Of a stretch of DNA of 64,000 nucleotides, positions 57,585 to 64,000 are shown piece after piece. The stretch lies in contig NZ_LGQW01000015.1 in assembly GCF_003116035.1 (NCBI RefSeq), forward strand, positions 641,156 to 705,155, given 5' to 3'. A program made the translations under genes and the position numbers. This stretch comes from Azospirillum sp. TSH64 (GTDB taxonomy: Bacteria; Pseudomonadota; Alphaproteobacteria; Azospirillales; Azospirillaceae). The notes under the pieces were generated by a model. That model did no database searches and had not been told where the DNA came from. It saw only the letters and a list, made by a program, of their open reading frames with translations. Each line of letters opens with the position of its first letter. The stretch's first letter is position 1.

Positions 57585-57685
57585 GCGGGGCTCTCCATCG
57601 GAATCGGCCTGTCGAGACGGTCGACCCTACGCGATGGCCCGCGGAAAAGCGCCTTGCACCAAGGTGTAGCTCCGCTTGGGCTCCG

Positions 57686-58453
57686 TCAGGACAGGACGAT
57701 GCCGCCGTCGACGTTCAGCGTCTGGCCGGTGACGAAGGCGCTGTCGTCGGAGCAGAAGAAGGCCACCGGACCGGCGACATCCTCCGGCGCGCCGATGCGG
57801 GCCATGGCGGTCTTGGCCTTCCAGCCGTCGCGGATCGCCGGATCGTCGAGGTTCACCCGGCCCATGTCGGTCAGGATGATGCCGGGGCACACACAGTTGG
57901 CGGTGATGCCGAGCGGCCCGACCTCCTGCGCCAGCACGCGGGTGAAGCCCATCACCGCGGCCTTCGACGCCGAGTAATGCGCCTGCTCCGGCGCGCCGTG
58001 CTTGCCGCCGATGGAGGCGATGTTGCAGATGCGGCCATAGCCCTGCGCCTTCATCAGCGGCAACACCGCCTGGGTGACGAGGAAGGTGCCCTTGGCATTC
58101 ACGTCCATCACCTGATCCCAGGCGGTTTCCGGGCAGTCCTCCACGGTGGCGGCGATCAGGATGCCGGCATTGTTGACCAGCGCATGGATGGTGCCGAGTT
58201 CGGCCACGGCGCGCTCGATCATCGCCTGCACCTCGTCCTTCGCCGACACGTCGGCGTGCAGCTCGACCACCCGGACGCCTTGCGCCCGCGCCTCCCCCGC
58301 CGTCTCGGCCAGCGCGCCGGCCTGCCGGGCGATGTCGTTCAGCGCGAGGTCGAAGCCGCGCGCCGCCAGTCCGAGAGCGATGGCGCGGCCGATGCCGCGG
58401 CTGGCGCCGGTGACCAGCGCGATCTTTCCGTGTGCCTTGTGGCCCTGTGCCAT
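57686..58453 (-). CDS. Short-chain dehydrogenase/reductase, copy 1
   Basis: A 255-residue classical SDR: cofactor loop TGASRGIG at 15-22, NNAG at 94-97, catalytic S147, Y160 and K164 (YSASK), and PGIILTDMGRVN after the active site. It oxidises or reduces a secondary alcohol of a sugar, polyol or acid with NAD(P). It is the last gene of the minus-strand metabolic run that starts with the acetoin-dehydrogenase-like genes, 14 bp downstream of the other SDR gene, and is followed about 100 bp later by the efflux pair. Confidence 0.93.
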   Translation of the reverse strand: MAQGHKAHGKIALVTGASRGIGRAIALGLAARGFDLALNDIARQAGALAETAGEARAQGVRVVELHADVSAKDEVQAMIERAVAELGTIHALVNNAGILIAATVEDCPETAWDQVMDVNAKGTFLVTQAVLPLMKAQGYGRICNIASIGGKHGAPEQAHYSASKAAVMGFTRVLAQEVGPLGITANCVCPGIILTDMGRVNLDDPAIRDGWKAKTAMARIGAPEDVAGPVAFFCSDDSAFVTGQTLNVDGGIVLS

Positions 58454-58467
58454 ATCGTTTTTCCCCT

Positions 58468-59214
58468 TCAAAAAGCGGTGTAGCCGCCATCGACGGCCAG
58501 GACGGTTCCGGTGATGAAGCTCGCCGCGTCGGAGGCGAGGAAGGCGACGGCCAGCGCGATCTCGCGCGGTTCGCCCAGCCGGCCCATCGGCGTGGCGGCG
58601 AGCCAGCGCTCGAACCATTCGGGGCGGGAGCGGCCGGCCAGGGTCAGTTCGGTGGCGGTGTAGCCGGGAGCGACGGCATTGACCCGCACCCGGCCGGCCC
58701 ATTCCACCGCCAGCGACTTGGTCAGCAGATTGACGCCCGCCTTGGCGGCGTTGTAGGCGGCCTGGGGCTGCGGATGGACGACGATCTCGCCGCACATCGA
58801 GCCGATGTTGACGACCGATCCCCTGCCCGCCTCGACCATCGGACGGCCGAAGGCGCGGGCGGTGTGGAAGACGCCGTGCAGATTGACGTCGATCACCCGG
58901 CGCCAGTCGGCCAGATCGACCTCAAGCGCCGGCCCGTTGTGGACGATGCCGGCGTTGTTGACGAGGATGTGCGGCACGCCGGCCTCGGCGACCAGACGGG
59001 CGGCGGTCTCCTCGGCCGCCTCGGCGTCGGTGACGTCGAGGCGGTAGGCGAGGCCGCCGATCTCGTCCGCCAGCCGGCGGGCGGCCTCGCCGTCGCGGTC
59101 GAGGATGGCGACGCGGGCGCCGGCCTCGGTCAGGACGCGGGCGATGGACTGGCCGATGCCGGCGGCCCCGCCGGTGACGACGGCGAGCCGGCCGCTGAGG
59201 TCGAACTCCTTCAT
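58468..59214 (-). CDS. Short-chain dehydrogenase/reductase, copy 2
   Basis: A 248-residue classical SDR: TGGAAGIG at 14-21, D39 after the second strand (favouring NAD), NNAG at 86-89, S139, Y154 and K158 (YNAAK), and FITGTVLAVDGGYTAF as the C-terminus. It overlaps the FGGY kinase gene by 4 nt, so kinase and dehydrogenase act in one pathway, for example polyol to ketose followed by phosphorylation. Its loop PGYTATELTLAGRSRPEWFERW resembles polyol dehydrogenases of the glucose/sorbitol type. Confidence 0.92.
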   Translation of the reverse strand: MKEFDLSGRLAVVTGGAAGIGQSIARVLTEAGARVAILDRDGEAARRLADEIGGLAYRLDVTDAEAAEETAARLVAEAGVPHILVNNAGIVHNGPALEVDLADWRRVIDVNLHGVFHTARAFGRPMVEAGRGSVVNIGSMCGEIVVHPQPQAAYNAAKAGVNLLTKSLAVEWAGRVRVNAVAPGYTATELTLAGRSRPEWFERWLAATPMGRLGEPREIALAVAFLASDAASFITGTVLAVDGGYTAF

Positions 59215-60746
59215 GCCGCGGGCTCCTTGACCGGAGCTGGAGATTGGGCCGAAACCGGCCCGTTCAGCACGCCCTTCAGCGCCGGATAGAGAGCGAGATA
59301 GCGCTGGTAGATCTCCTGGTAGAGGGCGGATTCGCGCGGGCGCGGCTCGATGCTGGTGCCGGGGCGGACCATCGCGGCGATGCCCTCGTCGATGCTGGCG
59401 AAGCGGCCGGCGCCATGGGCGGCCAGCACCGCCGAGCCGGTGGACGGCGCGTCAGCGGAGGCCGGGATGCGCACCGGCAGGCCGGCGGTGTCGGCATGGA
59501 TCTGCATCCACAGCTGCGAGGCGGTGGCGCCGCCGCCGACCGTGATCTCGGTCGAGCTGTAGCCACCGGCCTTGAAGGCGTCGAGGATGGCGCGGGTGCC
59601 GAAGCCGATGCCCTCGATGATCGCGCGGAAGACATGGTGCGGTTCATGGGCCAGCGTCAAGCCGACGATGGCGCCGCGGCTGAGCGGGTCGGTGTAGGGG
59701 GTGCGGTTGCCCTGGAAATGGTCGAGCACCAGCAGCCCGTCCGACCCCGGCTCCAGCGCCGCCGCCTTGGCGTTCAGGGCTGCGAGGTCGAGCGTGCCGC
59801 CGCTGAAGCGGCGCAGCCAGTTGATGATCGAGCCGGTGGAGGTCTGGCCGCCCTCGACGATCCAGCGGCCGGGATAGACGATGTCGGGATAGCTGCCCCA
59901 GACGCCGGGGGCATGCAGCGGCGCCTCGGTGACGCCGAATTGCAGGTGCGAGGATCCGGTGATCAGTGCCAGTTGCCCCGGCTGGGCGACGCCGAGCCCG
60001 ATCATGCCGATCAGCGCATCCGCCCCACCCTGCACCAGCTTGACCGACGGCCGCAGCCCGAGGGCGGCGGCGGCCTCGGGCCTCAGCGTGCCTACCACCG
60101 CGCCGGGGGCCAGCACGCGGGCCGGCCATTTGCCTTCCAGCTCTTCGAGGTCGAGCGCCTTGAGGATGCCGCGCGCCCAGCCGCCGTCGCGGCTGGAGTA
60201 GTGCCAGCGCAGACCGGCATTGTCGAGGCTGGCCACCCGTTCGCCGGTCAGGCGCAGGGTGAGGAAATCCTGGTACTCGCAGATGGTGTGGGCGGCGGCG
60301 AAGGTCGCCGGCTCGTTCCGCTTCAGCCACAGCGCCTTGGGGATCATCCACTCCGCGGAGACCGGGCCGCGCCCGGCGCCGTTGATCTTCAGCGCCGGGT
60401 CGCCGGTGGCGAGAACCGCCTCCGCCTCGGCATGGGCGCGCACGTCCATCCACAGCAGCGCCGGGCGCAGCGCCCGGCCGTCGGCGTCGAGCGCCACGAC
60501 GGTGCAGCAGGTGGTGGCGAAGCACATCGCTTCGATGTCGCCCGCGTCGATGCCGGCGTCGGCGACGGCACCGCGGGTGGCGTCGGCCAGCGCCCGCCAC
60601 CAGTCCTCCGGATCCTGCTCCGCCCGCGCGCCCGGCCCGAACTGCGTGTCGTAGGCGACGGCCTTCTGGCCGAGGCAGCGTCCGCTCAGGTCGTAGATGC
60701 GCGCCCGCAGGCTTTCGGTGCCGCCATCGGCGGTCAGGTAGTACAT
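59211..60746 (-). CDS. FGGY-family carbohydrate kinase
   Basis: A 511-residue kinase. The N-terminal phosphate loop is DGGTESLRARIYD, followed by FATTCCTVVALD and LLWMDVRAHAEAE; the C-terminal ATPase half has VQGGADALIGMIGLGVAQPG, LITGSSHLQFG, and EITVGGGATASQLWMQIHADTAGLPV. These mark pentulose/erythrulose/hexulose-type kinases, but the subgroup is not clear: it differs from xylulokinase and glycerol kinase. It phosphorylates a ketose formed by one of the adjacent SDRs (inference from operon overlap). Confidence 0.9.
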   Translation of the reverse strand: MYYLTADGGTESLRARIYDLSGRCLGQKAVAYDTQFGPGARAEQDPEDWWRALADATRGAVADAGIDAGDIEAMCFATTCCTVVALDADGRALRPALLWMDVRAHAEAEAVLATGDPALKINGAGRGPVSAEWMIPKALWLKRNEPATFAAAHTICEYQDFLTLRLTGERVASLDNAGLRWHYSSRDGGWARGILKALDLEELEGKWPARVLAPGAVVGTLRPEAAAALGLRPSVKLVQGGADALIGMIGLGVAQPGQLALITGSSHLQFGVTEAPLHAPGVWGSYPDIVYPGRWIVEGGQTSTGSIINWLRRFSGGTLDLAALNAKAAALEPGSDGLLVLDHFQGNRTPYTDPLSRGAIVGLTLAHEPHHVFRAIIEGIGFGTRAILDAFKAGGYSSTEITVGGGATASQLWMQIHADTAGLPVRIPASADAPSTGSAVLAAHGAGRFASIDEGIAAMVRPGTSIEPRPRESALYQEIYQRYLALYPALKGVLNGPVSAQSPAPVKEPAA

Positions 60747-60806
60747 TCCCTTTTCCTCCCTGAAGACACGCAGCCCTTTGCAGGCCGCCTTATGATTGCG
60801 AGATGT

Positions 60807-60831
60807 CCCCTCTCCCCGGGGGGAGAGGGGG
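60807..60831. repeat. Single palindrome of the CCCTCTCC family
   Basis: CCCCTCTCCCC and GGGGAGAGGGG without the second inverted unit. It lies between the AhpD-like and FGGY kinase genes inside the minus-strand run. Confidence 0.75.
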
Positions 60832-60863
60832 ACGTGCCGGGGGGGAGGGAGATTCCCCTCCCC

Positions 60864-61199
60864 TCAGCCGAGCGAGCGGAAGGCCGCCAGCGCCTTGCCG
60901 GCATACATCACGGCGGGACCGCCGCCCATCTCGACCGCGACCTCAAGCGCTTCGACAAGCTCGGCCTCGGCGGCGCCGTGCCGGCGGGCGCCGTCGACAT
61001 GGTAGAGGATGCAATCCTCGCAGCGGGTGGCGACGGAGATCGCCACCGCCATCAGCTCCTTCTGGGCGGGGGTGAAGGAGCCGGCGGCGCTGGCCGTGCG
61101 GCTGACCTCGGCGAAGCCCTTCATCAGGGCGGGGGAAGCCTTGGCGAAGGCGCCGAGCCGCGCCTTCGCCGCCGCCAGATCGGTCTTTGCGTCATCCAT
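60864..61199 (-). CDS. AhpD-like carboxymuconolactone decarboxylase-family protein
   Basis: A compact 111-residue protein with CEDCILYH: C60 and C63 in a CxxC pair plus H67, the AhpD/CMD alkylhydroperoxidase-type site. AhpD relays electrons from dihydrolipoyl groups to peroxiredoxins. That fits its position: it overlaps the gene for the lipoyl-bearing E2-like subunit by 8 nt. It may protect or recycle the lipoyl domain, or act in a separate side reaction. Confidence 0.9.
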   Translation of the reverse strand: MDDAKTDLAAAKARLGAFAKASPALMKGFAEVSRTASAAGSFTPAQKELMAVAISVATRCEDCILYHVDGARRHGAAEAELVEALEVAVEMGGGPAVMYAGKALAAFRSLG

Positions 61200-62496
61200 G
61201 ATGGGTCTCCTCGTCGATCAGGGCCGCCACCTCGCGCGGGGCGTCCCATTGCGGCATGTGGCCGGACGGCAGGAAATGAGCCGCCACGCGCGGCGGCAGG
61301 TTGAGCGCGTCGGTCGGCGACACGATGCGGTCGTCCAGGCCGAAGACGGCGCGGACGGGGATGCGCTCCGCCAGCTCCGCCAGTGGGCGCAGCAGGTCGA
61401 TGCGCTGGCGGCCGTCGGCGGTGGCGACTGCCGTGGCCAGCGTGCGCAGGCGTCCCCGCCCCATCTCGCGCGCCATGGCGGCAAGCGCGGCATCCGACAG
61501 CTGGCCGCCGCGCGGTCCCAGCAGGCGCAGCAGATGCGAGACCTCTCCCGTGGTCTCCGCCGCCGCCATGCCATGGACGAAGTCGGCGCCGATCTTCGGC
61601 CCGCAGCCGGCGGGGGTGAGCAGGACGAGGCGCGCCACCCGGTCGCCGAGCCGGCGGGCGGCGTGGACGGCGGCGGCGGCGCCCAGCGAATGGCCGACCA
61701 GCACCAGCGGTCCGGGAAGGCTTTCCGCCAGCGCCGTCACCGCGGCGGCCAGACCGTCCACATCCGCCGCCTCGATGGCGGTCGCGCCATGGCCGGGGAG
61801 ATCCGGCATCACCACGCGCTTGCCGGAACGGGCGAGACCGGACGCCAGATTGGCCCAGGCGGTGCGGTCGCCGGCAAAGCCATGGACCAGCAGATGCACC
61901 GGACCGGCGCTTCCGGCCTGCGCATAGGCCAGCCGGCCGGCGGGCGTGTCGAGCCAGCGCAGGTCGGCAGCCGCAGGGCCGTTCGAACCGGCGGCACGCT
62001 CGACATCGGCACGCTCGATCCGGCCGCGCCGGCCGCTGCCATGGAGCGTCTCCAGCGCGACGCCGTGCTGGCGGGCCAGCCGCCTTGCGGTCGGGGTGGC
62101 GCGCAGCCGGTCGTCGGTGGAGCGTTCCGCAGCCGGCGTGGCGGCGCTGTCCGGGGGGGCGTCGGCTTCCGCCGGCACCTGCTCCTTCGGGGCGGCGGGT
62201 TCGGCGCTGTCGGGCAGGGCGGCGGCCCAGTCCTCGGCCGACAGGACCGCGGCGCGGGCAATCGGGGCGCCGACCGGCACGCGGTCGCCGGCCGACACCA
62301 GCGTTTCGTCGAGGCGGCCGTCGCCCAGGGCGGGATATTCGACGACGGTCTTGTCGGTTTCCAATTCGAGGATGGCGTCGCCGCGGCGGAACTGCTGTCC
62401 CGGCTCGACCAGCCAGCCGACGATGACGCCCTCCTCCATCGTCTCGCCCAGCCGGGGCATGGTCAGGGTGAGGGTCGTGGTACTTGCGGTCGTCAT
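61192..62496 (-). CDS. acoC: Acetoin dehydrogenase E2-like subunit: lipoyl domain, E3-binding domain, alpha/beta hydrolase
   Basis: A 434-residue three-part protein. Residues about 8-83 form a lipoyl domain with K49 in ETDKTVVE; about 130-167 (ATPTARRLARQHGVALETLHGSGRRGRIERADV) is a peripheral-subunit-binding domain; from 185 on there is an alpha/beta hydrolase with nucleophile S270 in GHSLGAA. AcoC proteins use this hydrolase fold in place of the usual acyltransferase core. It passes an acetyl group from the thiamine-diphosphate E1 to coenzyme A. It overlaps both neighbours, showing a tightly coupled operon with E1 beta and the AhpD-like gene. Confidence 0.9.
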   Translation of the reverse strand: MTTASTTTLTLTMPRLGETMEEGVIVGWLVEPGQQFRRGDAILELETDKTVVEYPALGDGRLDETLVSAGDRVPVGAPIARAAVLSAEDWAAALPDSAEPAAPKEQVPAEADAPPDSAATPAAERSTDDRLRATPTARRLARQHGVALETLHGSGRRGRIERADVERAAGSNGPAAADLRWLDTPAGRLAYAQAGSAGPVHLLVHGFAGDRTAWANLASGLARSGKRVVMPDLPGHGATAIEAADVDGLAAAVTALAESLPGPLVLVGHSLGAAAAVHAARRLGDRVARLVLLTPAGCGPKIGADFVHGMAAAETTGEVSHLLRLLGPRGGQLSDAALAAMAREMGRGRLRTLATAVATADGRQRIDLLRPLAELAERIPVRAVFGLDDRIVSPTDALNLPPRVAAHFLPSGHMPQWDAPREVAALIDEETHHG

Positions 62497-63488
62497 GCCG
62501 GCACCCGTCCGGCCAGCATCCGGAGAGCGGTGTCGGCGATCAACTGCGGGCCGGGCACCGATCCGGCTTCCAGCGCGGTGGACACCGAGATCGGGATGTC
62601 CTCGCCGGCGACGCGGACGACCGGATCCTCAAGGAAGTCGAAGCATTCCTCGGTGATCCGCGCCGACAGTTCGGCGGCGACGCCCGCGGTCATCACGCCT
62701 TCGCTGACCACCATGGCGCGGCCGGTGCGCTCGACATGGGCGCGGATGGTGTCGAAATCGAGCGGGTTCAGCGTGCGGATGTCGATAACCGTCGCCTCGA
62801 TGCCCCGGGCCGACAGCTGGCGCGCCGCCTCCATGCAGTAATGAAGCTGGCGGGAATAGGTGACGATGACCAGATCGCGCCCCTCGCGCCGCACCGCCGC
62901 CTTGCCCCAGGCCAGCGGTTCGGCGTCGAGATCGACGCTCTCCTTCATGGTGTAGAGCGCCTTGTGCTCGATGAAGACGACCGGGTCGGGCTTGGTCAGC
63001 GCCATGCGCAGCAGGTGATAGGCGTCGGCCACCGTGGCGGGCATCGCCAGCCGCAGGCCCGGCGTGTGCATCACATAGGCTTCCAGGCTCTGGCTGTGCT
63101 GGGCGCCGGCCGAGCGACCGGTGCCGCCCTGGGTGCGCAGAACCATCGGCACGCCGATCTGGCCGCCGAACATGTAGCGGATCTTGGCGGCCTGGTTGGC
63201 GAGCTGGTCCATGGTCATGCCGATGAAATCGACATACATCAGCTCCGCCACCGGGCGCAGGCCGGTCATCGCCGCCCCGACCGCGGCGCCGACGATGGCC
63301 GGTTCGGAGATCGGCGTGTCGATCACCCGCTCCGCCCCGAACTCCTTGATCAGATCCTTGGTGACGCCATAGGCGCCGCCATAGCGGCCGACCTCCTCGC
63401 CGAGGATCACCACATCCGGGTTTTCGGTCATCGCGTCGGCCAGCGCCTTGCGCAGGGCGTCGCGATAGGTCAGTTCCTGAAGTGCCAT
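62493..63488 (-). CDS. acoB: Acetoin dehydrogenase-like E1 beta subunit
   Basis: A 331-residue transketolase-like protein: LRKALADAMTENPDVVILGEEVGRYGGAYGVTKDLIKEFGAERVIDTPISEPAIVGAAVGAAMTGLRPVAELMYVDFIGMTMDQLANQAAKIRYMFGGQ has the conserved GEEV glutamate that activates thiamine diphosphate and the typical potassium/structural regions. It assembles with the alpha subunit at 63500-64000. The acetoin assignment over pyruvate or branched-chain 2-oxo acids rests on the AcoC-type E2 next to it. Confidence 0.9.
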   Translation of the reverse strand: MALQELTYRDALRKALADAMTENPDVVILGEEVGRYGGAYGVTKDLIKEFGAERVIDTPISEPAIVGAAVGAAMTGLRPVAELMYVDFIGMTMDQLANQAAKIRYMFGGQIGVPMVLRTQGGTGRSAGAQHSQSLEAYVMHTPGLRLAMPATVADAYHLLRMALTKPDPVVFIEHKALYTMKESVDLDAEPLAWGKAAVRREGRDLVIVTYSRQLHYCMEAARQLSARGIEATVIDIRTLNPLDFDTIRAHVERTGRAMVVSEGVMTAGVAAELSARITEECFDFLEDPVVRVAGEDIPISVSTALEAGSVPGPQLIADTALRMLAGRVPA

Positions 63489-63499
63489 TCTGGGTCTCC

Positions 63500-64000
63500 T
63501 CAGTCCCGCGCCAGAACGCGGTCGATGCGGGCGCGCACCGGTTCGGGTTCGGGTTCCTCGGGCGCATAGACGTCGCGGAACATCGAGGCGAGCGGCGGCT
63601 CGGTCTGCGCCACGGTGAAGTCGATGGTCGCGTCCATCTCGGCGCCGATCTCGCCGTCCAGCCGGTCCAGCTCGCTCTCCGACTCCAGCCCGCGGTCGAT
63701 CAATGCCGCGCGGGCGAAGGCGACCGGATCCTGGCGGCGGCCGGCCTCTTCCTCCACCGGGTCGCGGTAGGGCGACTTGTCCTTGCGGGCATGGCCGTAG
63801 AAGCGGTAGCAGGACACCGCCAGGAAGGCGGGCTTGCCGGCCCGCGCCCCTTCGACCAGCCGTTCGGCGGCCTCGGCCACCGCCTCGACGTCGAGGCCGT
63901 CCACCGTTTCCGCCGCGAGGCCGAAGGCGGCGGCGCGTTCGTGCAGGTTGGGGTTGGCGGTCGCCTGGGCGATGTTGGTGCCCATGCCATACTGGTTGTT
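63500..64000 (-). CDS. acoA: Acetoin dehydrogenase-like E1 alpha subunit, N-terminal part beyond window
   Basis: The visible 166 C-terminal residues contain NNQYGMGTNIAQATA, the end of the thiamine diphosphate-binding segment, then DGLDVEAVAEAAERLVEGARAGKPAFLAVSCYRFYGHARKDKSPYRDPVEEEA, the E1 alpha region contacting substrate and the phosphorylation-loop equivalent, and a tail DVYAPEEPEPEPV. A full protein would be about 320-330 residues, so roughly half lies past the right edge. The gene is 11 bp from acoB. Confidence 0.88.
   Translation of the reverse strand, partial: NNQYGMGTNIAQATANPNLHERAAAFGLAAETVDGLDVEAVAEAAERLVEGARAGKPAFLAVSCYRFYGHARKDKSPYRDPVEEEAGRRQDPVAFARAALIDRGLESESELDRLDGEIGAEMDATIDFTVAQTEPPLASMFRDVYAPEEPEPEPVRARIDRVLARD

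Overview
The window is GC-rich, densely coded DNA with codon use and gene content of an alphaproteobacterium. Multi-replicon layout, many ABC/TRAP solute receptors and the gene families present suggest Azospirillum or a close relative in the Azospirillaceae (inference; no marker gene here proves the genus). A complete plasmid-type replication and partition block at 8.6-13.5 kb, with a 21-bp iteron origin, shows that this is part of a secondary replicon (megaplasmid or chromid) and not the main chromosome.

Left part (1-8.55 kb, all minus strand): a LysR regulator, then a branched-chain-amino-acid-type ABC transporter (receptor, two permeases, two ATPases), a DUF1445 hydro-lyase-like protein, a second solute-binding protein, and a PxpB/KipI subunit cut by the window edge. 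The company of DUF1445 and PxpB suggests 5-oxoproline or D-glutamate metabolism.

Replicon core (8.6-13.5 kb): a ParA ATPase overlapping a small non-ParB partner, a perfect 16-bp palindrome upstream of parA, two further overlapping genes (one with a helix-turn-helix), about 500 bp of iterons arranged as two mainly opposed arrays, and a 410-residue replication initiator. A PAP2 phosphatase follows.

Histidine utilisation (14.2-21.75 kb): hutG-hutH-hutF on the minus strand and hutI-hutC-hutU on the plus strand, divergent around a short region with CTATA/TATAG inverted repeats that is the likely HutC operator. HutF plus HutG means the formylglutamate route to glutamate and formate.

Middle (21.8-38.2 kb): single genes of general physiology: GH1 beta-glucosidase, an unrecognised acidic protein, a lipoprotein lytic transglycosylase with SPOR domain, a chemoreceptor, catalase divergent from oxyR, glycogen debranching enzyme, a zinc metallopeptidase, a Cache-GGDEF diguanylate cyclase, a candidate small RNA, and an orphan TRAP receptor followed by strong tandem hairpins.

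Transport and catabolism (38.4-64 kb): an ATPase-receptor pair without permeases, a LysR gene, then a full polyamine-type ABC operon; next a SsuABC-type transporter joined to an enolase-superfamily enzyme, a Gfo/Idh/MocA dehydrogenase, a DUF993 protein, a TIM-barrel isomerase and a TetR regulator. On the opposite strand lie an EmrAB-like efflux pair, two short-chain dehydrogenases, an FGGY kinase, an AhpD-like protein and an acetoin-dehydrogenase-like E1/E2 set that runs off the right edge. Together these look like uptake and degradation of one or more polyols or sugar acids whose identity I cannot assign. Dispersed paired palindromes (CCCTCTCCCC/GGGGAGAGGG) sit repeatedly just after receptor genes.
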